16,219 nt of DNA from JAAZMX01 sp035388025 (GCA_035388025.1 DAOOPA010000018.1:1-16219); one strand, 5' to 3'. Positions 8,066 through 12,679 are shown, counted from the first letter of the stretch. Translations and numbers: made by a program. The notes: generated from the sequence alone by a model not told the origin.

Positions 8066-8257
8066 GAGTATGCGAATATTGATGCGAATAAATACGGATA
8101 GCATGCGAATAGGGAGATAAATTAAAATTAGTTATTTTTATTCTGAGTCCCAAATTGGGAAGAGGAAGAAGGTGGTTATACCACGGGATCCCTCGCTTCG
8201 CTCGGGATAAACTAAAATAAGCAGAATAAATTGCTGAAAATTAAATTAAAAAATATT
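8066..8257. other. nusG-rplK spacer: GCGAAT repeats and stacked small hairpins
   Basis: At 8070-8110 the motif ATGCGAAT/GCGAATA occurs three times, a degenerate short repeat. Three small inverted repeats follow: 8148-8160 (TCCCAA/TTGGGA), 8172-8184 (GTGGT/ACCAC, loop TAT) and 8188-8208 (ATCCC/GGGAT around TCGCTTCGCTC). None carries a T-run. I see no recognised ribosomal-protein leader here and no clear promoter. Confidence 0.55.
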
Positions 8258-8680
8258 ATGGCAAAACAAATTAAAGCATTAGTGAAATTGCAGATTAAGG
8301 GTGGGCAGGCCAACCCGGCACCGCCAGTCGGCCCAGCTTTGGGCCAGCACGGAGTGGCCATTCAGGATTTTTGCGCCAAGTTTAATGAGGCCACCAAGGC
8401 CAAAATGGGCGAGGTCGTACCAGTAGAAATTACTATTTTTGAAGATCGGAGTTTTACGTTTGTCTTGAAGACGCCGCCAGCGGCTGAATTGCTAAAGAAG
8501 GCGGCTAAAATTGAGAAAGGTTCTGGCAAGCCGTTGACCGACAAGGTGGGCAAAGTGACCAAAGCGCAACTTCGGGAGATTGCTGAAACAAAGATGCCGG
8601 ATTTGAACGCGCACGATGTGGAAGCGGCGATGAAAATTATCGAAGGAACGGCCAGACAGATGGGGATAACGGTAGAATAA
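8258..8680 (+). CDS. rplK: 50S ribosomal protein L11
   Basis: L11 (uL11) forms the GTPase-associated centre of the large subunit with 23S rRNA and the L10-L12 stalk. The ATG at 8258 gives MAKQIKALVKLQIKGGQANPAPPVGPALGQHGV, the textbook N-terminus, and 140 residues against the usual 141. A TTG 27 nt further upstream would add nine unconserved residues, so it is rejected. The N-terminal domain (1-70) keeps the proline-rich PAPPVGPALG switch region that contacts rRNA and thiopeptide antibiotics. The C-terminal RNA-binding domain (about 72-140) ends AAMKIIEGTARQMGITVE. rplA would normally follow directly; here another gene intervenes. Confidence 0.98.
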   Translation: MAKQIKALVKLQIKGGQANPAPPVGPALGQHGVAIQDFCAKFNEATKAKMGEVVPVEITIFEDRSFTFVLKTPPAAELLKKAAKIEKGSGKPLTDKVGKVTKAQLREIAETKMPDLNAHDVEAAMKIIEGTARQMGITVE

Positions 8681-8766
8681 TTTTGTAATTTTTAATTTTT
8701 AAATAATTTTTAAATTCTAATTTTTAAACATTAAAAATTGAGATTTATTTATAAAATTACAAAATT
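8679..8766. repeat. A/T-only repeat with 14-bp terminal inverted repeats
   Basis: The left arm 8679-8692 (AATTTTGTAATTTT) is the exact reverse complement of 8753-8766. Between them are several TTTTTAA units. The left arm includes the last two bases of the rplK stop codon. With no T-run after a GC stem it is unlikely to be an efficient terminator. Confidence 0.6.
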
Positions 8767-8783
8767 AAAAAATTAAAAATTTT

Positions 8784-9221
8784 ATGCGCAATCCAATCAT
8801 TCGCACAATTTATTTGTATCTGTTCGCGCTAGTGGGTTTGGCGATGCTCGTGATCGGTAGCTCTATGATTATCAACCTGGGACTGAAGGCCTGGGTGTTT
8901 ACCCAAGCGGATCAGCAGGATAATTATATGAGCCAGCCAGCATCATTGTATTTTGTCAACGAGACGAAGACGGCGCAAGATCTAAAAGTTTGTAGTGATA
9001 AATGCGAATTGACCGCTGAGCAGAAAGCGCAGGTTGATAATTGGTTGGCTGACTATGAAAATTGGAAAAATCAGGCGACTGTCAAGGATCCGAGCATATA
9101 TGTCATAAGAAACAGACAAAGGCAAGCGGCCACGGCTCTGTCTCTCATATTGATCGGTTTGCCATTGTGGTTATTTCATTGGAGTATTATCAAGAAGGAT
9201 AATAAAAGAGACGAGGTATAG
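8784..9221 (+). CDS. DUF5671-like membrane protein, unknown function
   Basis: This 145-residue protein has one hydrophobic helix near the N-terminus (about 8-32, preceded by IIRTIYLYLFALVGLAMLVIG). A polar segment of about 80 residues contains a CSDKC pair. A second helix lies at about 112-131, ending LPLWLFHWSIIK with a lysine-rich tail. The two-helix layout, the arginine-rich stretch before helix 2 and the terminal HW motif resemble DUF5671-type proteins, a family of unknown function; this match is from memory and is moderate. The helices could be antiparallel, with the middle segment and its two cysteines outside the membrane. It lies between rplK and rplA, 103 nt after the first, with long inverted repeats on both sides. 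It therefore looks like an insertion into the L11-L1 unit. Confidence 0.82.
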   Translation: MRNPIIRTIYLYLFALVGLAMLVIGSSMIINLGLKAWVFTQADQQDNYMSQPASLYFVNETKTAQDLKVCSDKCELTAEQKAQVDNWLADYENWKNQATVKDPSIYVIRNRQRQAATALSLILIGLPLWLFHWSIIKKDNKRDEV

Positions 9222-9271
9222 TCGGATTAACCAGATTTGAGAAATTAAAATGTTGATTAAAAACCGACTAT
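9218..9271. repeat. 8-bp inverted repeat around the 3' end of the DUF5671-like gene
   Basis: ATAGTCGG at 9218-9225 pairs with CCGACTAT at 9264-9271, enclosing 38 nt. The left arm includes the gene's TAG stop codon and the right arm abuts the 42-bp palindrome that follows. No T-run is present. Confidence 0.5.
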
Positions 9272-9312
9272 CTAGATATTGAATATTTAATATTAAATAT
9301 TCAATATCTAGA
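9271..9312. repeat. perfect 42-bp palindrome
   Basis: Positions 9271-9312 read identically on both strands with no central spacer (axis between 9291 and 9292). The ends are TCTAGATATT/AATATCTAGA and the centre is A/T only. It could extrude as a cruciform or fold in RNA. It lies between the DUF5671-like gene and the rplA leader. Confidence 0.9.
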
Positions 9313-9348
9313 AGCTATTAAGTAGAAAATAATATTGAGTTATAAAGT

Positions 9349-9376
9349 TTGTTGGAAGCGTTTATTATTTTAAAAT
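9349..9376 (+). promoter_or_regulatory. rplA: weak candidate promoter for rplA
   Basis: TTGTTG (9349-9354) and TAAAAT (9371-9376) are 16 nt apart. A start near 9383 would make the transcript begin almost exactly at the L1 leader fold. Both boxes are imperfect and the sequence is AT-rich, so this is tentative. Confidence 0.35.
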
Positions 9377-9384
9377 TATTATTT

Positions 9385-9423
9385 TGTGGGAGACCCGACG
9401 GTCATCGGGTCGCTATCACCACG
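9385..9423 (+). promoter_or_regulatory. rplA: ribosomal protein L1 mRNA leader (autoregulatory binding site)
   Basis: A two-part fold sits directly before the rplA ribosome site. The outer helix pairs GTGG (9386-9389) with CCAC (9419-9422). The inner 7-bp helix pairs GACCCGA (9392-9398) with TCGGGTC (9405-9411) around loop CGGTCA. The helices are joined by an asymmetric internal loop, GA (9390-9391) on the left and GCTATCA (9412-9418) on the right. GTGGGAG opposite ATCACCAC before the ribosome site is the layout I know for L1 leaders, which mimic the L1 site on 23S rRNA. Bound L1 would block the AAGGAA at 9425-9430 and so limit its own synthesis. The structure is seen; the regulatory role is inferred from the family. 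Confidence 0.72.
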
Positions 9424-9436
9424 CAAGGAATTTTTT

Positions 9437-10138
9437 ATGAAAAAGAAAACGCACAAAGCGAGTCATTCCAAGAGATACTTGGAAATAGCCGAGAAAGTGG
9501 ATAAGAAGAAAATTTACTCATTAGAAGAGGCGGTAAAAATAATCAAGGAAACCGCCAAGACCAAATTTGACTCTTCGGTAGAAATGCACGCGCATTTGGG
9601 TATTGACACTCAAAAAGGCGAGCAGGCAGTCAGAGGATTTGTGTCTTTGCCTTATGGTACTGGTAAGACCAAGAAAGTGGCGGTATTTATTAAAAATGAA
9701 AAAATCGCCAAGGATGCAGGAGCGGAGATAGTGGGCAGTGATGAATTGATTAAACAAATAAAGGCAACCGAGAAAATTGATTTTGACGTGGCTTTGGCGA
9801 CACCGGAAATGATGAAGGATATGGCGCCAATCGCCAAGGTGCTCGGGCCTAAAGGCCTAATGCCGGCGCCAAAATCCGGCACGGTGGTAGCGGAGGCGGA
9901 AATGGCCAAGGCGATTGAGGAAATCAAGAAGGGCAAAGTTAATTTTAGAAATGACGATACGGGTAATATTCATCAAATTATCGGCAAGGCTTCTTGGGAG
10001 GAAAATAAGTTATTGGAAAATTTGAAGGTTTTTGTGGAGGCTCTGCAAAAGGCCAAGCCAGCGGCCGTGAAGGGGACTTTTGTTGTTAGTGCTACTTTGA
10101 CTAGCACGATGGGACCAGCAGTGAAGATTAGTATTTAG
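9437..10138 (+). CDS. rplA: 50S ribosomal protein L1
   Basis: L1 (uL1) forms the mobile stalk next to the E site and also represses its own mRNA. The ATG at 9437 gives MKKKTHKASHSKRY and 233 residues, the normal length. A GTG 51 nt upstream lies inside the structured leader and is rejected. AAGGAA six nt before the ATG is one of the few good ribosome sites in the window. Family features include KFDSSVEMHAHLGID, LPYGTGKTKKVAVF, VLGPKGLMPAPKSGTV and the C-terminal VKGTFVVSATLTSTMGPAVKI. Some Patescibacteria lineages are reported to lack L1, so its intact presence narrows the lineage slightly. It is separated from rplK by the membrane-protein gene and followed at once by a terminator. rplJ and rplL do not follow. 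Confidence 0.98.
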   Translation: MKKKTHKASHSKRYLEIAEKVDKKKIYSLEEAVKIIKETAKTKFDSSVEMHAHLGIDTQKGEQAVRGFVSLPYGTGKTKKVAVFIKNEKIAKDAGAEIVGSDELIKQIKATEKIDFDVALATPEMMKDMAPIAKVLGPKGLMPAPKSGTVVAEAEMAKAIEEIKKGKVNFRNDDTGNIHQIIGKASWEENKLLENLKVFVEALQKAKPAAVKGTFVVSATLTSTMGPAVKISI

Positions 10139-10145
10139 CCTCACC

Positions 10146-10186
10146 GTTAGAAAGTCCACTGGACTTTCTAACCCCCCCTTTTTTTT
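10146..10186 (+). terminator. strong rho-independent terminator after rplA
   Basis: GTTAGAAAGTCCA (10146-10158) is the exact reverse complement of 10160-10172, giving a long stem around a single central C. It is followed by six C and then eight T (10179-10186). The C-run between stem and T-tract is unusual, since terminators normally pass straight into the U-tract. Confidence 0.85.
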
Positions 10187-10208
10187 CCTAATCAGGAGAG
10201 GGGAGTTT

Positions 10209-10249
10209 ATTTTAAAGGCGACACGTCGACGTGTCGCCTTTAAAATTTT
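10209..10249. repeat. perfect 38-bp palindrome with trailing T-run
   Basis: Positions 10209-10246 form an unspaced perfect palindrome. Its GC-rich centre (GGCGACACG/CGTGTCGCC around a GTCGAC core) is flanked by TTTAAA arms. TTTT follows on the + strand and AAAA-type arms face the other way, so it could terminate in either direction. It shares the 11-nt right-arm sequence TGTCGCCTTTA with the next hairpin. Confidence 0.9.
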
Positions 10250-10271
10250 GGGTCGTGTTAGGGGCGATGGC

Positions 10272-10304
10272 AGGCGGCATTCTGGAATGTCGCCTTTATT
10301 ATTT
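10272..10304 (+). terminator. second terminator-like hairpin, related to the 38-bp palindrome
   Basis: AGGCGGCATTC (10272-10282) pairs with GAATGTCGCCT (10285-10295) with one G-T pair and a TG loop, followed by TTTATTATTT. Its right arm repeats the TGTCGCCTTTA seen at 10233-10243. It lies just upstream of the next promoter and would insulate it from rplA read-through. Confidence 0.6.
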
Positions 10305-10331
10305 GCGCTAACCAGCGGAATAAACTATAAT
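10303..10331 (+). promoter_or_regulatory. promoter for the dCMP deaminase-kinase pair
   Basis: TTGCGC (10303-10308) stands exactly 17 nt before a perfect TATAAT (10326-10331). The predicted start is near 10338, about 43 nt before the deaminase ATG. The -35 matches consensus only at TTG, but its spacing and its place after three hairpins support it. Confidence 0.65.
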
Positions 10332-10380
10332 AAAAGAACAATATTATTGGCTAAAATTATAGAATATGCCGGGAGAAAAC

Positions 10381-10863
10381 ATGGCCGCGACCAAAAGAGA
10401 AAATGCTCTGTCTTGGGACGAATGTTTCATGCAGATGGCTTATTTGATAGCTGGAAGATCAAAAGATCCGAATACGCAAAATGGTGCTTGTATTGTGGAT
10501 GAAAATAATGTGGTGATTGGTTTGGGCTATAATGGTTTTCCCAGAGGCTGTTCAGACGATCAATTCCCCTGGACTAGAAATGGGGAGTTCGCTGATAAAA
10601 AATATGCTTATGTGGTTCATGCGGAAGCTAATGCTTTGTATAATTCTAGCCGGATGCCCAAGGGATGCAAATTATATGCTACCATGTACCCGTGTAATGA
10701 ATGCGCCAAGGCGATAATCCAGAACGGAATTAAAGAAGTGATTTTTGATCTGGACACTTATCATGACGATCCAATCTGGCAGGCGTCGCGTAAAATGCTC
10801 GGAGCGGCTAGAGTTATTTGTCGACAGTATAGCCCGGGATATAAATTAAAATTGGAAAAATAA
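10381..10863 (+). CDS. deoxycytidylate (dCMP) deaminase
   Basis: This enzyme converts dCMP to dUMP, feeding thymidylate synthesis. It has the zinc-binding cytidine-deaminase signatures HAE (H80, catalytic E82) and PCNEC (C105, C108). The surrounding text, SKDPNTQNGACIVD, GYNGFPRGCSDDQFPW and CAKAIIQNGIKEVIF, is close to the eukaryotic DCTD and phage T4-type dCMP deaminases, which are allosterically controlled by dCTP and dTTP. The ATG at 10381 (160 residues) is preferred to the ATG at 10366 because GGGAGA (10371-10376) sits four nt before it and the earlier ATG has no ribosome site. The C-terminus ends YSPGYKLKLEK. It is separated from the next gene by two nt, so the two are almost certainly co-translated. 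ComEB in Firmicutes is a relative. Confidence 0.93.
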   Translation: MAATKRENALSWDECFMQMAYLIAGRSKDPNTQNGACIVDENNVVIGLGYNGFPRGCSDDQFPWTRNGEFADKKYAYVVHAEANALYNSSRMPKGCKLYATMYPCNECAKAIIQNGIKEVIFDLDTYHDDPIWQASRKMLGAARVICRQYSPGYKLKLEK

Positions 10864-10865
10864 AT

Positions 10866-11417
10866 ATGATTATAGGAATAACAGGGACGCTTGGTGCTGG
10901 TAAGGGGACAATCGTGGAATATTTAAAATCAAAAGGGTTTAAGCATTACTCGGCGCGGGATTTTATTACCCAAGAAATTGTTAGAAGGGGAATGCCGGTA
11001 AATAGGGATAGCATGGTCGAGATCGGTAATGATTTGCGCGCTAAAAACGGGGCGAGCTATGTATTGGAAGAATTATATAAAAGAGCAGTGGTTGGTGGGG
11101 GAGACTGTATTTTGGAAAGCATTAGGACAGTAGGAGAAGTAGAGGCCTTGAGGAAGAAAAATAATTTTTATCTTTTGGCCGTGGATGCTGACCCAAAATT
11201 GCGTTATAAAAGGATTGTCGTTAGGGGAAGTTCAACAGATAGAATTAGTTTTGAAGATTTTGTGGCCAATGAGAAGAGGGAGTGCGAGTCGGAAGATCCG
11301 GCTAAGCAAAATTTAACCAAGTGTATAGCATTAGCTGATTTTAAATTGGAAAACAATGGCACGGTTGAAGAACTGAATAAGCAGGTGGAGGAGGTGTTGG
11401 CGAAAATTTATAATTAG
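10866..11417 (+). CDS. P-loop nucleotide kinase-like protein (UPF0200/dephospho-CoA-kinase-like)
   Basis: This 183-residue protein opens with a Walker A loop of the nucleoside-monophosphate-kinase kind, GTLGAGKGT (7-15). Other features are SARDFITQEIVRRG (about 29-42), NDLRAKNGASYVLEEL, an ILESIRTVGEVEALR segment (about 82-96), a basic RYKRIVVRGSSTDR lid-like region, and a C-terminal ADFKLENNGTVEELNKQVEE. The order resembles the archaeal UPF0200 'dephospho-CoA kinase-like' proteins, whose substrate is unknown, and more distantly CoaE. I cannot assign a substrate from sequence. Only two nt separate it from the dCMP deaminase, so a role in deoxynucleotide metabolism, for example phosphorylating dUMP, dCMP or dTMP, is a reasonable inference. 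An annotation as CoaE based on the P-loop alone would be unsafe. Confidence 0.8.
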   Translation: MIIGITGTLGAGKGTIVEYLKSKGFKHYSARDFITQEIVRRGMPVNRDSMVEIGNDLRAKNGASYVLEELYKRAVVGGGDCILESIRTVGEVEALRKKNNFYLLAVDADPKLRYKRIVVRGSSTDRISFEDFVANEKRECESEDPAKQNLTKCIALADFKLENNGTVEELNKQVEEVLAKIYN

Positions 11418-11427
11418 TTTTTATAAC

Positions 11428-11532
11428 TCCTCCCCTCAGACGAGGGGAGGATAGGGTAGGGAGGGGTGTTGAAATGTTTATTATTTACCAGCACCACTCC
11501 TTACCCGTTCAGTCTCCCTTGGAGACTCGAAC
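11428..11532. repeat. three-hairpin intergenic element (MITE-like, no coding)
   Basis: Three hairpins stand almost end to end between the kinase and tsaB. The first is 11428-11451 (10-bp stem, loop AGAC). The second pairs 11454-11471 with 11489-11506 (15 Watson-Crick and 2 G-T pairs of 18). The third is 11507-11532 (11-bp stem with one bulged C, loop CTT). A purine-rich GAGGAGGGG at 11539-11547 follows and can partly pair with the CCCCTCC-type left end. The compact three-stem layout resembles small non-autonomous mobile elements common in environmental genomes; that identity is inference. The first stem might also end the kinase mRNA, but no T-run follows. Confidence 0.65.
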
Positions 11533-11561
11533 TCGATTGAGGAGGGGCGAAGAACAAATTT

Positions 11562-11972
11562 ATGATTTTATTTATTAATACGGCCAGTCCGGAAAATATT
11601 TTTTTGGCGCTTTTGGATAAAGAGGGTAAGACTTTAGTCAAGAAGAAAATATCAGCGAAATATAAGCAGTCAGAGAAATTACTAGTAGAAATTGAGAAAT
11701 TAAGAAATAAAGAAATTAAGGGCGGCACAAAGAGTTTAAGGGGAATAATAGCAGTCAAAGGACCAGGGAGTTTTACGGCTTTGAGGATCGGCTTAACAAC
11801 CGCCAATACTATGGCTTTTGGTTTGAATATTCCAGTGGTGGGAGTAATGGATGGAATATTGGAAAAAATAATCAAAGAAGGAGTTAGCGAGTTAAAAAAG
11901 GTAAAGGTTGGTAATTATGTGATGCCGGAATATGGGGCCGAACCGAATATAACATTAAAGCAAGATAAGTAG
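11562..11972 (+). CDS. tsaB: TsaB, tRNA threonylcarbamoyladenosine complex subunit (short form)
   Basis: TsaB pairs with TsaD, the catalytic subunit that makes N6-threonylcarbamoyladenosine at position 37 of ANN-decoding tRNAs. The signature is VKGPGSFTALRIGLTTANTMAFGLNIPVVGV (65-95), and the N-terminus MILFINTASPENIFLALLD is the typical ASKHA-fold opening. At 136 residues it is far shorter than the roughly 230 of E. coli TsaB: the N-terminal lobe that dimerises is kept and the second lobe is almost absent. Short TsaB forms are usual in Patescibacteria, and the ending YGAEPNITL looks like a natural family terminus, so I do not call it a pseudogene. Residues 43-54 are encoded by the 36-bp repeat shared with gyrB. 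tsaC, tsaD and tsaE are not in the window. Confidence 0.88.
   Translation: MILFINTASPENIFLALLDKEGKTLVKKKISAKYKQSEKLLVEIEKLRNKEIKGGTKSLRGIIAVKGPGSFTALRIGLTTANTMAFGLNIPVVGVMDGILEKIIKEGVSELKKVKVGNYVMPEYGAEPNITLKQDK
11688..11723 (+). repeat. 36-bp repeat inside tsaB, matched in gyrB
   Basis: 35/36 identical to 6742-6777 and read in the same frame, giving EIEKLRNKEIKG (residues 43-54). The single difference changes K to E at the third residue. It falls in the loop between the first helix and the strand leading to the GPGSF motif, where insertion is likely tolerated. Confidence 0.9.
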
Positions 11973-12000
11973 TAAGCGAGTTAAGCAATAATAAAATAAA

Positions 12001-12024
12001 AGCAGGTGAAAACGCCTGTTTTTT
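12001..12024 (+). terminator. rho-independent terminator after tsaB
   Basis: CAGGTG (12003-12008) pairs with CGCCTG (12013-12018), with one T-G pair and an AAAA loop, followed directly by six T. It is a classical terminator 30 nt after the tsaB stop and separates it from the division cluster. Confidence 0.85.
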
Positions 12025-12098
12025 GTTTTGGCTAATATTATTGGTGCTGGGAAAGGCCTTGTTTTATAAGGTTTTTGAACGCACTGGTTATCCACAGA

Positions 12099-12167
12099 AA
12101 AGTGGTTGAAGGTTAGAGCAAAGTGGTTTATAATAAAGTCAGAGTGGGGATAAGTGGTATAAAGTGG
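12099..12167 (+). promoter_or_regulatory. mraZ: MraZ operator: five phased AAGTGG-type repeats
   Basis: Heptamers occur at 12099 (AAAGTGG), 12120 (AAAGTGG), 12141 (AGAGTGG), 12151 (TAAGTGG) and 12161 (AAAGTGG). Start-to-start steps are 21, 21, 10 and 10 bp, so all five lie on one face of the helix. The last three have exact 3-bp spacers. This matches the AAAGTG[T/G]-N3 MraZ box described for Mollicutes and the 10-bp period of the E. coli TGGG repeats (from memory). The copies abut the -35, precede the -10 and cover the expected start site. Bound MraZ should therefore repress. Confidence 0.82.
12106..12134 (+). promoter_or_regulatory. mraZ: promoter of the mraZ division operon
   Basis: TTGAAG (12106-12111) and a perfect TATAAT (12129-12134) are exactly 17 nt apart. 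The predicted start is near 12141, leaving an untranslated leader of about 83 nt. It is interleaved with the MraZ repeats, and a TTATCCACA at 12088-12096 lies just upstream. Confidence 0.82.
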
Positions 12168-12182
12168 TAAATTTTAGGCTAT

Positions 12183-12208
12183 GGAGTGAGTCCTTATGGG
12201 ACTGCTCC
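12183..12208 (+). promoter_or_regulatory. hairpin in the mraZ 5' untranslated leader
   Basis: GGAGTGAGTCC (12183-12193) pairs with GGACTGCTCC (12199-12208), a 10-bp stem with one bulged G, one T-G pair and loop TTATG. It ends 15 nt before the mraZ ATG. TTTAATTTT follows, so it might act as a weak attenuator or as a translation-control hairpin. I do not recognise a known RNA family. Confidence 0.55.
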
Positions 12209-12223
12209 TTTAATTTTGTAAAA

Positions 12224-12655
12224 ATGTTTCTTGGCGAATATTCACACAATATCGATGATAAGAATCGGTTGGCCATTCCAGCCAAATTTCGATTCAAATT
12301 AAGGGAAGGGGCAGTTATTACCAGAGGTTTGGATAATTGTTTGTTTTTGTTCACCAAAAAAGATTGGCAAGTTTTGGTGGAAAAAATCGGACAATTGCCT
12401 TTGAGCCAGGCGAATGCTAGGAGTTTTTCTCGGATGATGCTCATGGGAGCAATGGAGGTAAGCATTGATAAGTTGGGACGGATTTTGATTCCTGATTATT
12501 TAAAGCAATTTGCCGGATTAAAGAAGCAGGTAGTGGTTGGGGGGGTTTTGAACAGAATAGAAATTTGGGACGAGGCCAAGTGGCAAAATTACAAGAATAA
12601 GGCAGAGAGTAATGTGGAGGAAGTGGCGGAGGGGATGAGAGAGCTCGGCATTTAA
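12224..12655 (+). CDS. mraZ: transcriptional regulator MraZ
   Basis: MraZ is the first gene of the dcw (division and cell wall) cluster in many bacteria. It is a DNA-binding protein that forms ring-like oligomers and represses its own operon. The ATG at 12224 gives MFLGEYSHNIDDKNRLAIPAKFR, the universal start. An ATG 60 nt upstream lies in the structured leader and is rejected. The 143-residue product has two SpoVT/AbrB-like repeats, with DKNRLAIPAKFR (about 12-23) and DKLGRILIPDYLK (in the second half), as expected. No Shine-Dalgarno site precedes the ATG. The operator repeats at 12099-12167 are its probable binding site. rsmH follows after 78 nt. Confidence 0.97.
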   Translation: MFLGEYSHNIDDKNRLAIPAKFRFKLREGAVITRGLDNCLFLFTKKDWQVLVEKIGQLPLSQANARSFSRMMLMGAMEVSIDKLGRILIPDYLKQFAGLKKQVVVGGVLNRIEIWDEAKWQNYKNKAESNVEEVAEGMRELGI

Positions 12656-12679
12656 ACATTGAAGTATTTAAACATTGAA
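12650..12679 (+). repeat. 14-bp direct repeat after mraZ
   Basis: ATTTAAACATTGAA occurs at 12650-12663 and again at 12666-12679, two nt apart. The first copy contains the mraZ TAA stop. An AAAGGAG follows at 12678-12684 but lies 49 nt before the rsmH start, too far to serve it. Confidence 0.8.

Noticed and set aside
9386..9436. A 17-residue N-terminal extension of L1 from a GTG start.
   Set aside because: The stretch folds as the L1 leader, and the standard L1 start with a good ribosome site is the ATG at 9437.
10248..10502. An 84-codon open frame upstream of and overlapping the dCMP deaminase.
   Set aside because: It runs through a terminator-like hairpin and a promoter, then overlaps a well-conserved gene in another frame. 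The protein has no family features.
11501..11875. A 124-codon reverse-strand frame opposite tsaB.
   Set aside because: It overlaps the conserved GPGSF region of tsaB and the hairpin element, and its translation shows no recognisable domain.
12088..12096. A perfect DnaA-type box TTATCCACA just upstream of the mraZ promoter, with another at 4621-4629.
   Set aside because: Two isolated copies, one inside a coding region, with no clustering or nearby AT-rich unwinding element. This is too little to propose an origin or DnaA control.
12099..12167. A short CRISPR-like repeat array.
   Set aside because: Units are 7 bp with 3-bp or 14-bp gaps, far too short for CRISPR, and fit an operator.
12164..12223. 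A longer MraZ with 20 extra N-terminal residues.
   Set aside because: The extra codons fall in the leader with the operator and a hairpin, and MFLGEYSHNID is the family start.
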